Assembly: GCA_012520255.1 (NCBI GenBank)
Contig: JAAYOQ010000003.1
Coordinates: 1 to 64,000, forward strand
Direction: 5' to 3'
Origin: Erysipelotrichia bacterium
Lineage (GTDB): Bacteria > Bacillota_I > Bacilli_A > Erysipelotrichales > Erysipelotrichaceae
Length of the DNA stretch: 64,000 bases
Each line of letters starts with the position of its first letter. Position 1 is the stretch's first letter. The notes below the pieces were generated by a model, which ran no database searches, was not told the origin of the DNA, and saw only the letters and a list, made by a program, of their open reading frames with translations. Shown piece after piece: positions 54,645 through 63,792 of this stretch. The position numbers were made by a program, and so were the translations under genes.

Positions 54645-55607
54645 CTAAGCTAATCTAGTGAATATCTTCATTAAATCAGATTTCTTTTCTTTTCCTTTAT
54701 CAATCGCTTCAATTATATCAGTTGAAACAATTTCATCATTAACAATTCCGACACAATGGCCAGAAATACCGTTTGACAACAGCTCCACAGCCTTATCGCC
54801 CATTAAAGTAGCTAATAATCTATCATTAGGAACAGGGCTGCCACCTCTTTGAATATGTCCTAAAATAGTAGCTCTACCTGTATATGTTGAAACCTCTGAA
54901 ATCTTTTTAGCCAGTTTATTGACATCTACCAGTTTTTCAGTAGCTACAACAATCGCATGTTTTCCTTTTTTAACTTGATCCAGATGGCATATTTTTGCCA
55001 AAACTTCTTCTTCTCTAAAATCATCTTCTGGAACTATAATTACTTCAGCTCCAACACACACTCCCGAATATAGAGCTAAGTCACCACATCTGTTACCCAT
55101 TACTTCCACCACTGAACAGCGATGGTGTGAAGCTGAGGTATCTCTCAGTTTATCGACTGCCTCTACTATTGTGTTCCAGGCAGTATAAAATCCAATAGAA
55201 TATTCCGTTCCTACAACATCATTATCAATGGTTGCTGGTATTCCCACAACTTTGATACCTTTTTTAGCTAAGTCATATCCACCACGATATGTTCCATCTC
55301 CACCAATGACTACCAGAGCATCCATGTTTACTTTTTTCATCTGAGCAATGGCAATATTCTGCAATTCCTCTTTTTTAAAATCTGGTAATCGAGCCGAACC
55401 TAAGAATGTTCCTCCTCGATTCAAAATTCCTGAGACTGAATTTCTATCAAATTTAATGAAATCACCATAAACTAACCCTTGAAAGCCATTTTTGATTCCA
55501 TAAACTTCATACCCTTTTTCCAAAGCACTTCTGGTTACTGCTCTAATAGCAGCATTCATTCCAGGGGCATCTCCTCCACTGGTTAAGACACCTAATGTTT
55601 TTATCAT
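54645..55607 (-). CDS. pfkA: 6-phosphofructokinase
   Basis: 320 residues, the ATP-dependent bacterial type. Visible are GVLTSGGDAPGMNAAIRAV (5-23), the ATP-binding VVIGGDGTYRGG (98-109), catalytic PATIDNDV and MGNRCGDLAL (substrate binding). The ATG at 55607 has AGGAGG 6 nt upstream; the frame is open further into dnaI but without a better start. It forms a glycolytic pair with pyk, downstream of the replication genes dnaB-dnaI. Confidence 0.97.
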   Translation of the reverse strand: MIKTLGVLTSGGDAPGMNAAIRAVTRSALEKGYEVYGIKNGFQGLVYGDFIKFDRNSVSGILNRGGTFLGSARLPDFKKEELQNIAIAQMKKVNMDALVVIGGDGTYRGGYDLAKKGIKVVGIPATIDNDVVGTEYSIGFYTAWNTIVEAVDKLRDTSASHHRCSVVEVMGNRCGDLALYSGVCVGAEVIIVPEDDFREEEVLAKICHLDQVKKGKHAIVVATEKLVDVNKLAKKISEVSTYTGRATILGHIQRGGSPVPNDRLLATLMGDKAVELLSNGISGHCVGIVNDEIVSTDIIEAIDKGKEKKSDLMKIFTRLA

Positions 55608-55617
55608 AAATTGCCTC

Positions 55618-56514
55618 CTATAAACTTCTTCGAGAAGTTCCTGTGATAGCGACCAAATCACAAAGTGTTTTGATTCTTTCGATAATTCTTAAAGCTTTGA
55701 TAACATCTTCTTCACCGCTTTTGACAATGGTCATTCTTTTTTCCAAACTTTTTAAATCACAGTTGCTGGTGAAGATTGTTCTTTGCCCATGCTCCATCCT
55801 GTAATCAAGGATTGGAAATAAAATATCATCTCTTATATAAGCAGTCACACTTTCTGCTCCAATATCATCTATTACTAATATTTTCGCACTTCTCAGTTTT
55901 CTCATCCTGCTATCTACATAGTCATATTCAGTGACATTGTTTCTAATGTCTGAACACAATTTTGGATAATTTACAAAAGCAACTTTATAGCCATTTCGAG
56001 CCAAATCATTACATATTGCACTTGCCAGATATGTTTTACCAGTTCCAAGGCCGCCATAGAAATATAATCCTTTCTTTGGCAATTCATTTACCCACTGTTT
56101 GGCAATATTTACTATACCTTTATAGTATTCAGACTCACCAGTTAAGTCTATGTCATTTAAAGAAAGTGTCAAGTTTTTTTCCGATAAATCACATAAAAGA
56201 TAGTTCTTTCGATGAGTAATCAAGTTTTCTCTTGTTTGTAGATATTCACATGGTCCATAAAATTGTTCGAGATTTTCATCAATATTCAATCGATATCCCA
56301 AATGACTTTTATTACACATCTCTAAGCCTGTACACTCTTTACAATACTTATGTTCCTGTAGCCAATCAGAAAACATAATAATATTTTTAGATACATCATC
56401 TTCAGTCAGATTTAACTCTTTAATCAAAGATAAAATATCCTGATCATTAATCAGTTCTTCTTTTAGCTGGTCAACATAATCTGTCTTAATATCTGAGTAC
56501 TTAATCTTTTTCAT
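55618..56514 (-). CDS. dnaI: Helicase loader DnaI
   Basis: 298 residues. The N-terminal region (1-120) has a zinc-type cluster CKECTGLEMCNKSHLGY near 57-73. The AAA+ domain has Walker A FYGGLGTGKTYLA (near 152), Walker B ILVIDDIGAE (near 213) and a sensor segment IFTSNCDLKSLEKR. It loads the replicative helicase at the origin together with DnaB. It follows dnaB by 2 nt. Confidence 0.93.
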   Translation of the reverse strand: MKKIKYSDIKTDYVDQLKEELINDQDILSLIKELNLTEDDVSKNIIMFSDWLQEHKYCKECTGLEMCNKSHLGYRLNIDENLEQFYGPCEYLQTRENLITHRKNYLLCDLSEKNLTLSLNDIDLTGESEYYKGIVNIAKQWVNELPKKGLYFYGGLGTGKTYLASAICNDLARNGYKVAFVNYPKLCSDIRNNVTEYDYVDSRMRKLRSAKILVIDDIGAESVTAYIRDDILFPILDYRMEHGQRTIFTSNCDLKSLEKRMTIVKSGEEDVIKALRIIERIKTLCDLVAITGTSRRSL

Positions 56515-56516
56515 CT

Positions 56517-57653
56517 TTATCCTTTAGAGAATAATCTCTTCCTTAATTTTTCTAAATCCTGTTCTTCAAATTCTAATTCATCTTTATCGTATTTAACATT
56601 CTGTTTTTTGGAATAGTTGCGGTTATTTTTTTGTTTTAAAGCATCTTCTAAAGTTTCAACCTTTTGCCTGATCCAGGTAGTAGCTACCTTTTCTACATAA
56701 TCTTTACTCAGCTTCTGATTGGTATTTTCTAAACAGTGTTCAATTAAGACATTTACAACTTCAGGTTTCATCTGCAGTTGAATCTGTAGATATTCCAAAA
56801 GCCTTTTATCAGCATTAGATACTGGCACTCCCTGTTTTAAATACAAAAATGAAACAGGTGACAAATCGTATTCGTTACTTCCTTCAACAACATCGACCGT
56901 TTTTTCATTCAGGCATAATCTTTTCAACTTTTCCCTATCAAAAGTATTTGTTTCGATATCAATACTTTTAGCTACTAAAGTTTTCATTTTTTCAGGAGTT
57001 ATTGAAAATAAGGTTGCCAACTGTCCAATTGTTTGCATATTCTCTTTAGTTCTTAAAGAATATGGAAATAACAGCACCGAATCACCTAAACTTCTGATAA
57101 AACGTTCATAATCAAACTTAATCTCAATGGCATCTTCTTTATAAATCGGCTGTTTTAATTGTTGATAGAGTTGTTCTTCTGCTTCGCTCCAGTTTTTTAA
57201 AACTGCCAAATCTAATTTCTTGTTAGTTAAGTTTTCAAAACTTTCAAAGTTGATTTCATCATACAGATATTTAGCTTTGGTTATTTCGAAGTCCTTTTTT
57301 CCTACTTTGTTTAAATATAAACGAGCATATAAATCATTCTCAAAAAAATCATTAGCATTAACTGGAGAGATAACCACAAAGACATAAATGCCATCTTTGT
57401 AATATCTTTCAACTAAACAGAATTGTTCCAGCAATACTAAATGTTTTTTTAGACTATCGATATCTAAACCTGATAAGATACACAATCTTTCAATATCAGC
57501 ATTGATGGACCCTTTTCTTTCAGCATATAAAAGGTTATAGATTCCTACTGCTTCAATACCTATTAAAGGCATATATAAAGCAGCCAGAATCTGTTGATGA
57601 TTGGTGATAAAAGACCCTTTGGTATTAACAATGAATTGATCTTTTCCTAACAT
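56517..57653 (-). CDS. dnaB: Replication initiation/membrane attachment protein DnaB (DnaD-fold)
   Basis: 378 residues, the Bacillus-type DnaB initiation protein and not the E. coli helicase of that name. The start has FIVNTKGSFITNHQQILAALYMPLIG, a winged-helix segment; the middle and C-terminal parts show DnaD-like KLDLAVLKNWSE and NVLIEHCLENTNQKLSKDYVEKVATTW. The ATG at 57653 has GGAGG 4 nt upstream. It works with DnaI in helicase loading and begins a long operon that includes pfkA and pyk. Confidence 0.88.
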   Translation of the reverse strand: MLGKDQFIVNTKGSFITNHQQILAALYMPLIGIEAVGIYNLLYAERKGSINADIERLCILSGLDIDSLKKHLVLLEQFCLVERYYKDGIYVFVVISPVNANDFFENDLYARLYLNKVGKKDFEITKAKYLYDEINFESFENLTNKKLDLAVLKNWSEAEEQLYQQLKQPIYKEDAIEIKFDYERFIRSLGDSVLLFPYSLRTKENMQTIGQLATLFSITPEKMKTLVAKSIDIETNTFDREKLKRLCLNEKTVDVVEGSNEYDLSPVSFLYLKQGVPVSNADKRLLEYLQIQLQMKPEVVNVLIEHCLENTNQKLSKDYVEKVATTWIRQKVETLEDALKQKNNRNYSKKQNVKYDKDELEFEEQDLEKLRKRLFSKG

Positions 57654-57690
57654 ACTACCTCCAGTTAGCCGACACTTTATCAGCATATCT

Positions 57691-57699
57691 ATTGTAACA
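57691..57699 (-). promoter_or_regulatory. Extended -10 promoter of the dnaB operon
   Basis: TGTTACAAT (TG, one base, TACAAT at 57691-57696). No good -35 is visible at 17 nt. The expected start is about 30 nt before the dnaB ATG. Confidence 0.45.
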
Positions 57700-57856
57700 T
57701 AGTCTGGCAAATTATGACTCAAAAAACTATCTGATTATGATTAATAAGTGATAATATCCTAAGCAGTATCAGGGGAAAATATTTTAAAATACACCAGGAT
57801 AAACAACATGTTTTTTAATATCGTTAATCACAAGCATGCAAAAGTCATATTTACAT

Positions 57857-57900
57857 ATAAAAAATGCTGCAAAAAGCAAAATTAATAACAGCATTTTTCG
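57857..57900. terminator. Terminator of the polA-mutM/coaE unit
   Basis: AAAATGCTG and CAGCATTTT pair at the ends of a 40-base segment (about 57862-57899) with further pairing possible inside. T residues follow on the minus strand. The flanking spacer 57700-57945 contains no gene. Confidence 0.6.
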
Positions 57901-57945
57901 TTCTTTAAAAATAATGTTTTTTCCTTCAATATCTCACAGTATCAT

Positions 57946-59331
57946 CTAAATCAGTCTTTTAATCAATGAATCAATGCTAGCAAATAATTTTTTTAAAGTA
58001 GAACTGTTCTCCAATACATAATCCGCCAATTCTACCTTCTTCTCTGGCGAAAATTGACTTTTTAGACGTGCATTAATTTCTTTTTCACTCATATTTCTAT
58101 TTTGAAGCAAGCGTTTATAAATTAAATCAATTTTACTGTTGACAGTAACATTACAGTCAAAATATTTATTCCAGTTAACCTCATAAAGTAATGGCACTTC
58201 TACAAATAACAACTTTTCACTTTCATTTTCATAAATCCATTTTTCAATTTCCTGATATATTTTCTGGTGTAAATATTTCTCCACTTTTTCTTTGCTTTCC
58301 TGATTGGAAAATATGATTTTGGAAAGAAATTTTTTATTTATCTTATCTGGATTACATTTTAAAATATCTGCCAAATCTAAAATTGTCTGGTTTTGTTTTA
58401 GAAGCTGAGCATTAATATTATCACTGCTGACAGTCTTATAACCTTTTTGAGTTAAATAATCTATTACTTCTGATTTTCCCGAACCCATACAACCGGTGAT
58501 AGCTACTACTATCGGTTCAGGCTTTTGACATATTGGACAGTAATACGTTCCTCTTCCATTAACTTTTTTCTTTAAAATCTTACTTCCACAACAATAACAG
58601 GCTTCGTTTTCGCGACTGTGAACCATTAAAGATTGTTGGAAAAGTCCACTTACACCCAATGATGAAGTATAGCTTCTAATTGTTGTACCACCCTGTTGAA
58701 TTGCCTGAACCAGGACTTCTCTGGTTGCTTTTAAAACTTCATCCCATTTTCTTTCACTTAAACAACAACTTCTTCTTAAAGGATCTAAACCACACTTAAA
58801 ACATATTTCATTGGCATAAATATTACCGATACCAGCTATTAAAGACTGATCTAAGAGTTTAGTTTTGATATACATCCTATCTTTTTTTGTTAACTGCTTT
58901 AAAATTCTTCCATTTAAATTCTCATCAAATGGTTCAAAGCCTATTTTATCTAAACAGCTTAGATTCTCTTGTTTTTGGTATAAATAGAATTTTCCAAATT
59001 TTCTAACATCGTTATAATGTAATTCAAGATCTTCCAATTCAAAGATTATATGAGTATGTTTATCCTTTTTTGTTTTCTTTGGATGAATAAAAAACTTTCC
59101 TTCCATTCTTAAATGAGAAACTAAGATATAATCAGTCAAAGTAAAAACTAGAAACTTTCCTCTCCGATCATATTTTTCTATTGTCTGATTTTTTAAAGAC
59201 AATTTAAAATCTGTAGGTTCTACATTGGCAATAATGTTATTCCAATATACTTCTACTTTTTTAATTTTTCTATTTCCCAGTTGTTTTTCAAGGGTTCTAA
59301 CAACAGTTTCAACTTCTGGTAACTCAGGCAC
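57946..59331 (-). CDS. Fusion of formamidopyrimidine-DNA glycosylase (MutM) and dephospho-CoA kinase (CoaE)
   Basis: 461 residues. Residues 1-270 are a complete MutM: N-terminal PELPEVE (catalytic Pro and Glu after Met removal), RMEGKFFIH with the catalytic Lys, the H2TH region IAGIGNIYANEI and a zinc finger CYCCGSK...CPICQ. Without a break, residues from about 274 are CoaE: P-loop ITGCMGSGKSEV, SSDNINAQ (catalytic Asp region), FVEVPLLYE, and RLKSQFSPEKKVELADYVLEN. MutM excises 8-oxoguanine; CoaE makes CoA. The GTG start (59329-59331) has GGAGG 7 nt upstream and shares one base with the polA stop (TAGTG). In most Bacillota these are separate adjacent genes. Confidence 0.93.
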   Translation of the reverse strand: MPELPEVETVVRTLEKQLGNRKIKKVEVYWNNIIANVEPTDFKLSLKNQTIEKYDRRGKFLVFTLTDYILVSHLRMEGKFFIHPKKTKKDKHTHIIFELEDLELHYNDVRKFGKFYLYQKQENLSCLDKIGFEPFDENLNGRILKQLTKKDRMYIKTKLLDQSLIAGIGNIYANEICFKCGLDPLRRSCCLSERKWDEVLKATREVLVQAIQQGGTTIRSYTSSLGVSGLFQQSLMVHSRENEACYCCGSKILKKKVNGRGTYYCPICQKPEPIVVAITGCMGSGKSEVIDYLTQKGYKTVSSDNINAQLLKQNQTILDLADILKCNPDKINKKFLSKIIFSNQESKEKVEKYLHQKIYQEIEKWIYENESEKLLFVEVPLLYEVNWNKYFDCNVTVNSKIDLIYKRLLQNRNMSEKEINARLKSQFSPEKKVELADYVLENSSTLKKLFASIDSLIKRLI

Positions 59332-61910
59332 TATATTACCTCCAGCCAATTTTCTCCAAAACTGACATCCACTTTAAGTGGAACTGATAAAGTCATTGCC
59401 TGTTCCATCTTTTCTTTTACAAGCTGTATAACTTCCTTTTTTTCTTCAATCGGCACATTTAAAATAAGTTCATCATGAATTTGAAGAATCAGCTTGGTTT
59501 TTAAATTTCTGTTTTTTATTTCGTTATAGACATTGACCATCGCAACTTTTATTAAATCAGCAGCACTTCCCTGCACTGGAGCATTCATGGCTGCTCTTTT
59601 CCCAAATTCTTTGATATTGCGATTTTTATGACTGATTTCAGGAATTTCTCTTCTTCTATTTAACAGCGTTGTAACATAACCACTCTGTTCACATTTAGCA
59701 ATCGTATCATCCATATAAATTTTAACCTTGGGATATTTTTCAAAATATGAATCAATGTAGTCTCTGGCAATATTTACAGGAATACCTAAATTTTCTGCCA
59801 GTCCAAAAGCACTCATTCCATAATCAATTCCGAAATTAATGGCCTTGGCTTGTCTTCTCATTAAAGCAGTAACCTCATGCTCACTTACCCCAAAAACATC
59901 CATCGCTGTTTTTGTATGCGCATCTAACCCTTTTTTAAAGGCTTCAATCAATCTTTCTTCTTTTGAAAGATGAGCCAGCAATCTCAACTCAATCTGTGAA
60001 TAATCTGCAGCTACTAAAACACAATTATCCTCCGGAATAAAGGCACTACGGATAGATGAAGTCTCTTCGCTTCTGATAGATATATTTTGTAAGTTGGGAT
60101 CACTGCTTGAAAGTCTGCCTGTTTCAGCCACACATTGATTAAATCTCGTATGTATCTTACCATCTTTTTTGATATACTTCTTCAACCCAAAAGCATAAGT
60201 GGAATAGAACTTGGCATATTTACGATATTGTAATACCTCTTCAACAATCGGATGAACACCAATCAGTTTACCTAAAGTTCTGGCATCAGTACTTCTTTTT
60301 GTCGGTCTGGCCAGTTTTAATTCATCATAAAGAACTTCCGCCAACTGTTTTGGTGAATTGACATTGAATTGCTTGTTAGCCAGCTGATGAATCCTTTTTT
60401 CATAATGACCAATCTTTTCTGCTGTTTCTTCTGCAATCTCATCTAAGATACTTTCATTGACTCTGATACCAGTGATTTCCATATCAGCTAATATTTCAAT
60501 CAGTGGTCTTTCGACATCAAAATATAAACTTTCCATTTCTTTTTGTCTTAACTCTTTCATCAATAAAGAAGTTAAATAAAACAATCTGCTACTTAAAGCA
60601 TTTAATTCTGATGAATTACTGCTCATATCTGAAAATAAATCTAACTGATTATCCTTCTTTTCTTCATTAACAGTCAAATTATATTTAACTAATAGATTGT
60701 CTATATTTTTAACCTTACTGTCACATAGGAAAGCTACAACCATTAAGTCGATATTATCACCATTAATCCTGAAATTATTTTTATGGGCTAAATAATACCA
60801 GTTTTTCAAATCATAAAAAACTTTTTGATTATCACCAGTTAAATAATCGATACAGTTTTTACAGTTTATAAAATCTGTAAGCAGAATATTATAGGCAATA
60901 TTTTCATTGATAATACTTATTAACCGATAATCTTCATCAATGCAAAGTAATGCTTTGCCACTTAATTTTTCTTTTTCAATAGTTGTAACTAGGCTGAATT
61001 TTCTTTCTTTGAATATATCTGCTTTAGCAGCTTCATTTACTGCAACATCAGATAAATTTACCTTATTTGCTAAAGACTTCATCTGATACTTCAAATAAAA
61101 TTTATAGGCATCCCTGGATTCTTTCTGGTACAGACTTTTACTTAAATCGATTTCACTTAAATCAGCATCAACAATAATAGCTGCCAACTCTTTAGATAAG
61201 AAAGCTTTTTCTTTATCATTGATCAGATTTTCGCGCAACTTTCCTTTTATCTGATCGATATTTTCATAAACTCCTTCAACTGTTCCGTATTCCTTCAACA
61301 ACCTGGTAGCCGTTTTATCTCCCACTTTTGTCACTCCAGGAATATTATCTGAACTATCACCAGCTAAGCCTTTTAAATCAATTATCTGATCAGGAGTCAA
61401 TTCATATTTTTCAAATACTGCTGCTTCATCCATGCGAGCCATTTCAGTAATTCCTCTCTGCATTAAGAAAACATCGGTATTTTCATCAACAATTTGAAGC
61501 AGATCTCTATCTGAAGTCAGCACTGCTATTTTATATTCCTTATTCTGTTTAGCAATAGAACCAATAATATCATCTGCTTCTAAACCACTTTTTTCATAGT
61601 GAGTAATATGTAAAGCATCCAAATATTCTCTAATAATTGGAAACTGAGTAATCAAATCATCAGGAGTAGCACTTCTGGTACCTTTATATTCAGGATATAA
61701 CTGATGTCGATAAGTAGCTTTGTCACTATCAAAAGCTACAAATACATATTCTGGTTCAACCTCCTTTAAAGCTTTTTGGAGCATCAAAGCAAAACCATAA
61801 ATCGCATTTGTTGGAATACCAGAACTCGTTGACATGCTTTGCCCATATACTGTGGCATAATATGCTCTAAACAACATTGAGTTTCCATCTATTAAAAGTA
61901 GTTTTTTCAC
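59331..61910 (-). CDS. polA: DNA polymerase I
   Basis: 859 residues. The 5'-3' exonuclease domain (1-290) starts KLLLIDGNSMLFRAYYA and has GDSSDNIPGV. The middle domain (about 300-470) keeps the 3'-5' exonuclease position but lacks the DxE metal motif (reads LLCIDEDYRLIS), so proofreading is probably absent, as in other Bacillota. The polymerase domain has DYSQIELRLLAHL, RRQAKAINFGIDYGMSAFGLA and QIHDELILNVP. A GTG start at 61910 has GGAGG 8 nt upstream; the ATG at 61925 is part of that site. Followed by mutM-coaE with a one-base overlap. Confidence 0.96.
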   Translation of the reverse strand: MKKLLLIDGNSMLFRAYYATVYGQSMSTSSGIPTNAIYGFALMLQKALKEVEPEYVFVAFDSDKATYRHQLYPEYKGTRSATPDDLITQFPIIREYLDALHITHYEKSGLEADDIIGSIAKQNKEYKIAVLTSDRDLLQIVDENTDVFLMQRGITEMARMDEAAVFEKYELTPDQIIDLKGLAGDSSDNIPGVTKVGDKTATRLLKEYGTVEGVYENIDQIKGKLRENLINDKEKAFLSKELAAIIVDADLSEIDLSKSLYQKESRDAYKFYLKYQMKSLANKVNLSDVAVNEAAKADIFKERKFSLVTTIEKEKLSGKALLCIDEDYRLISIINENIAYNILLTDFINCKNCIDYLTGDNQKVFYDLKNWYYLAHKNNFRINGDNIDLMVVAFLCDSKVKNIDNLLVKYNLTVNEEKKDNQLDLFSDMSSNSSELNALSSRLFYLTSLLMKELRQKEMESLYFDVERPLIEILADMEITGIRVNESILDEIAEETAEKIGHYEKRIHQLANKQFNVNSPKQLAEVLYDELKLARPTKRSTDARTLGKLIGVHPIVEEVLQYRKYAKFYSTYAFGLKKYIKKDGKIHTRFNQCVAETGRLSSSDPNLQNISIRSEETSSIRSAFIPEDNCVLVAADYSQIELRLLAHLSKEERLIEAFKKGLDAHTKTAMDVFGVSEHEVTALMRRQAKAINFGIDYGMSAFGLAENLGIPVNIARDYIDSYFEKYPKVKIYMDDTIAKCEQSGYVTTLLNRRREIPEISHKNRNIKEFGKRAAMNAPVQGSAADLIKVAMVNVYNEIKNRNLKTKLILQIHDELILNVPIEEKKEVIQLVKEKMEQAMTLSVPLKVDVSFGENWLEVI

Positions 61911-61917
61911 TTTAACC

Positions 61918-61946
61918 ACCTCCATGTGAAAATAGAAGTTTCTAAA
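61918..61946 (-). terminator. Hairpin between the ZnuA-like gene and polA
   Basis: AAATAGGAGTTT can pair with AAACTTCTATTT nearly end to end (one G-U). The tail TTTTCAC is short, so this may be a partial terminator or a processing site. Confidence 0.45.
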
Positions 61947-61949
61947 CTC

Positions 61950-62909
61950 CTATTTAAAAGCATTTTCTAAAGCTGTAAGATTTTCATACATTATCGTAAT
62001 ATAATTTTTATTCTTTTCGACATCATCACTCGATAAGATTGATAAAGAAGAAAGTTCAATTACCTCAAGTTTCAATTCATCTTTCACCTGATTGAATAAT
62101 TCCTGATACATTTCAGGTAAAGTATCATCACACACAATATACTTGACTTCATTTTCTATGATTTCATTTTTTATAACATCTAATTGCTGTTCTGTTGGTA
62201 AAACACCGTATTTAGATATGACTAATGGATATATTTCCATACCATATAACTTTTGCCAATTGCCAAAACATGGTGTTACGGTAACGATTTTTACATTCAA
62301 CATATCTTTTAATGATTGATATTCAGCATCCATCCTGACAAAAGTGGTTTGCAGCTCTTTAAAATTATTTTCAAAAGTAAGAGTATCTTCCGGATAATAA
62401 GCCTTCAGCCAATCTTTGATTGTTGAAGCCATTGAACTCATCGCAATGGGATCAAGCCAGATGAATGGATCTTTGGTGTATATATCAACGTATTCAAAAC
62501 ATTCATCTTCATAATAATCAGTCTCTTTAAAAGTAAAAACATTATCAACTTCTAATTTGGTATATCGTTTAAAACCATAAATCGCTGATAAATTAGCTAA
62601 GTCAATAACTTCGCAATCATAGCTGTACAAAATATCGTGATAAACATCTAGATAAGGTTCTAATTCGTTAATATATAAAAATAAAGTTGTTCTTGATAAA
62701 ATTTCATCATAATTCTTTACCAGTTTAGCATTTTGAATATATTCATCAGTACTGATATATTCAACATTTACTTTATCACCTGCAATTTGTTCAACCAGAT
62801 ATTTAACTGCATAAACAGTGGTCGTGATGGTTGCTTTTTCATTTACACAACCTGAAAGGTTAATTGTTAAAAATGCCATAATTAAGATTACTGATAGTTT
62901 TCTTTTCAT
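61950..62909 (-). CDS. ZnuA/AdcA-like lipoprotein lacking the metal ligands
   Basis: 319 residues. Signal peptide with lipobox LSGC (Cys about 21). The fold is that of a cluster A-I metal-binding protein: TTVYAVKYLVEQIAGDKVNVEYI, an FIWLDPIAMSSMA segment and FGNWQKLYGMEIYP. But the three His ligands of ZnuA are gone: the usual DPH becomes STDEYIQ, DPHxWLDP becomes DPFIWLDP, and HxAFGY becomes TPCFGNW. No permease or ATPase gene is near. It probably does not bind zinc in the standard way, if at all. GGAGG and an extended -10 (TGGTATAAT) precede it. Confidence 0.75.
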   Translation of the reverse strand: MKRKLSVILIMAFLTINLSGCVNEKATITTTVYAVKYLVEQIAGDKVNVEYISTDEYIQNAKLVKNYDEILSRTTLFLYINELEPYLDVYHDILYSYDCEVIDLANLSAIYGFKRYTKLEVDNVFTFKETDYYEDECFEYVDIYTKDPFIWLDPIAMSSMASTIKDWLKAYYPEDTLTFENNFKELQTTFVRMDAEYQSLKDMLNVKIVTVTPCFGNWQKLYGMEIYPLVISKYGVLPTEQQLDVIKNEIIENEVKYIVCDDTLPEMYQELFNQVKDELKLEVIELSSLSILSSDDVEKNKNYITIMYENLTALENAFK

Positions 62910-62987
62910 AACATTACCTCCAAGAAATATTATACCACATAACTTAACTTAATATATCTTTCAAAATGTATTATTAATGTCCAAAAC

Positions 62988-63012
62988 AAAAATGAGTTTT
63001 TCACTCATTTTT
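62988..63012. terminator. Bidirectional terminator after radC
   Basis: AAAAATGAG (62988-62996) pairs with CTCATTTTT (63004-63012), 7-nt loop, T tracts on both strands. Confidence 0.75.
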
Positions 63013-63092
63013 TCACTTATTTTTATTAATTTTAATTTCAGCAACACTATTAAAAATAAATATTGAAAGACAAATATAGTACTGAAGTTTTT

Positions 63093-63773
63093 CTAATATC
63101 TGATTTTACCTTTTTCAGCATAGCTGTAATAACTGTCAAAACTGACAATTATATGATCAATTAAAGGAACATTCATCAATATTCCAGCTTGCTGAAGCTG
63201 GTAAGTAGTTTTATCATCAGCAATAGATGGTTCAATAAACTGTGATGGATGATTATGAGCAATTATGACTTTTTGTGCATCTTTTTTTATAGCTTCAGAA
63301 AACACTTCCGCAGCATTTATTGCCACACTGTTGCTACTGCCTTTATAGATATCGGTATAGCCGGTTATCTGATTTTTGTTGTTTAAAAAAACAACTACAA
63401 AATACTCCTGATTTTTACTTCCAATATGCTTTTTCAGCCACTCAATTAGAATTTCAGGTTCTTTAACTATATCCCTGTTCAACACTTCTAAATAGTTCAT
63501 TCTTCTGACTAATTCCAGTGAAGCTGTTATTTGAGCAGCTTTAGCTAAACCAATACCTTTAAACTGCATTAATTGCTGAATTGATAATTTCATTAAACCA
63601 TTTATGCCGCCAGTCTGATTTAATATCTTATTTGCCAGTTCAACAGATGAACAACCCTTTGTACCACTTTTTATTATCAAGGCTAATAATTCACTATCAG
63701 AAAGTGATTCAATGCCATTATTTACAGCTTTTTCTCGCGGTCGAATCGATTTATCCCAATTTTTAACACTCAT
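63093..63773 (-). CDS. radC: RadC/JAB-domain family protein
   Basis: 226 residues, normal RadC length. The N-terminal RPREKAVNNGIESLSDSELLALI and an HhH-type LMQFKGIGLAKAAQI segment are followed by the JAB metalloprotease-like domain with HNHPSQ (metal ligands, near 173) and the downstream Asp segment in LIDHIIVSFDSYYSYAEKG. The function is not settled despite the name; DNA repair activity is doubtful. The ATG at 63773 has no Shine-Dalgarno; the preceding TTACCTCCTTT is even complementary to one. It lies 19 nt after the stop of a small ORF, so re-initiation is likely. Confidence 0.9.
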   Translation of the reverse strand: MSVKNWDKSIRPREKAVNNGIESLSDSELLALIIKSGTKGCSSVELANKILNQTGGINGLMKLSIQQLMQFKGIGLAKAAQITASLELVRRMNYLEVLNRDIVKEPEILIEWLKKHIGSKNQEYFVVVFLNNKNQITGYTDIYKGSSNSVAINAAEVFSEAIKKDAQKVIIAHNHPSQFIEPSIADDKTTYQLQQAGILMNVPLIDHIIVSFDSYYSYAEKGKIRY

Positions 63774-63792
63774 AAAGGAGGTAACATCTTTC

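Noticed and set aside
61950-62909. Functional zinc importer ZnuABC
   Set aside because: The ligands are missing from the binding protein and no permease or ATPase gene lies nearby.
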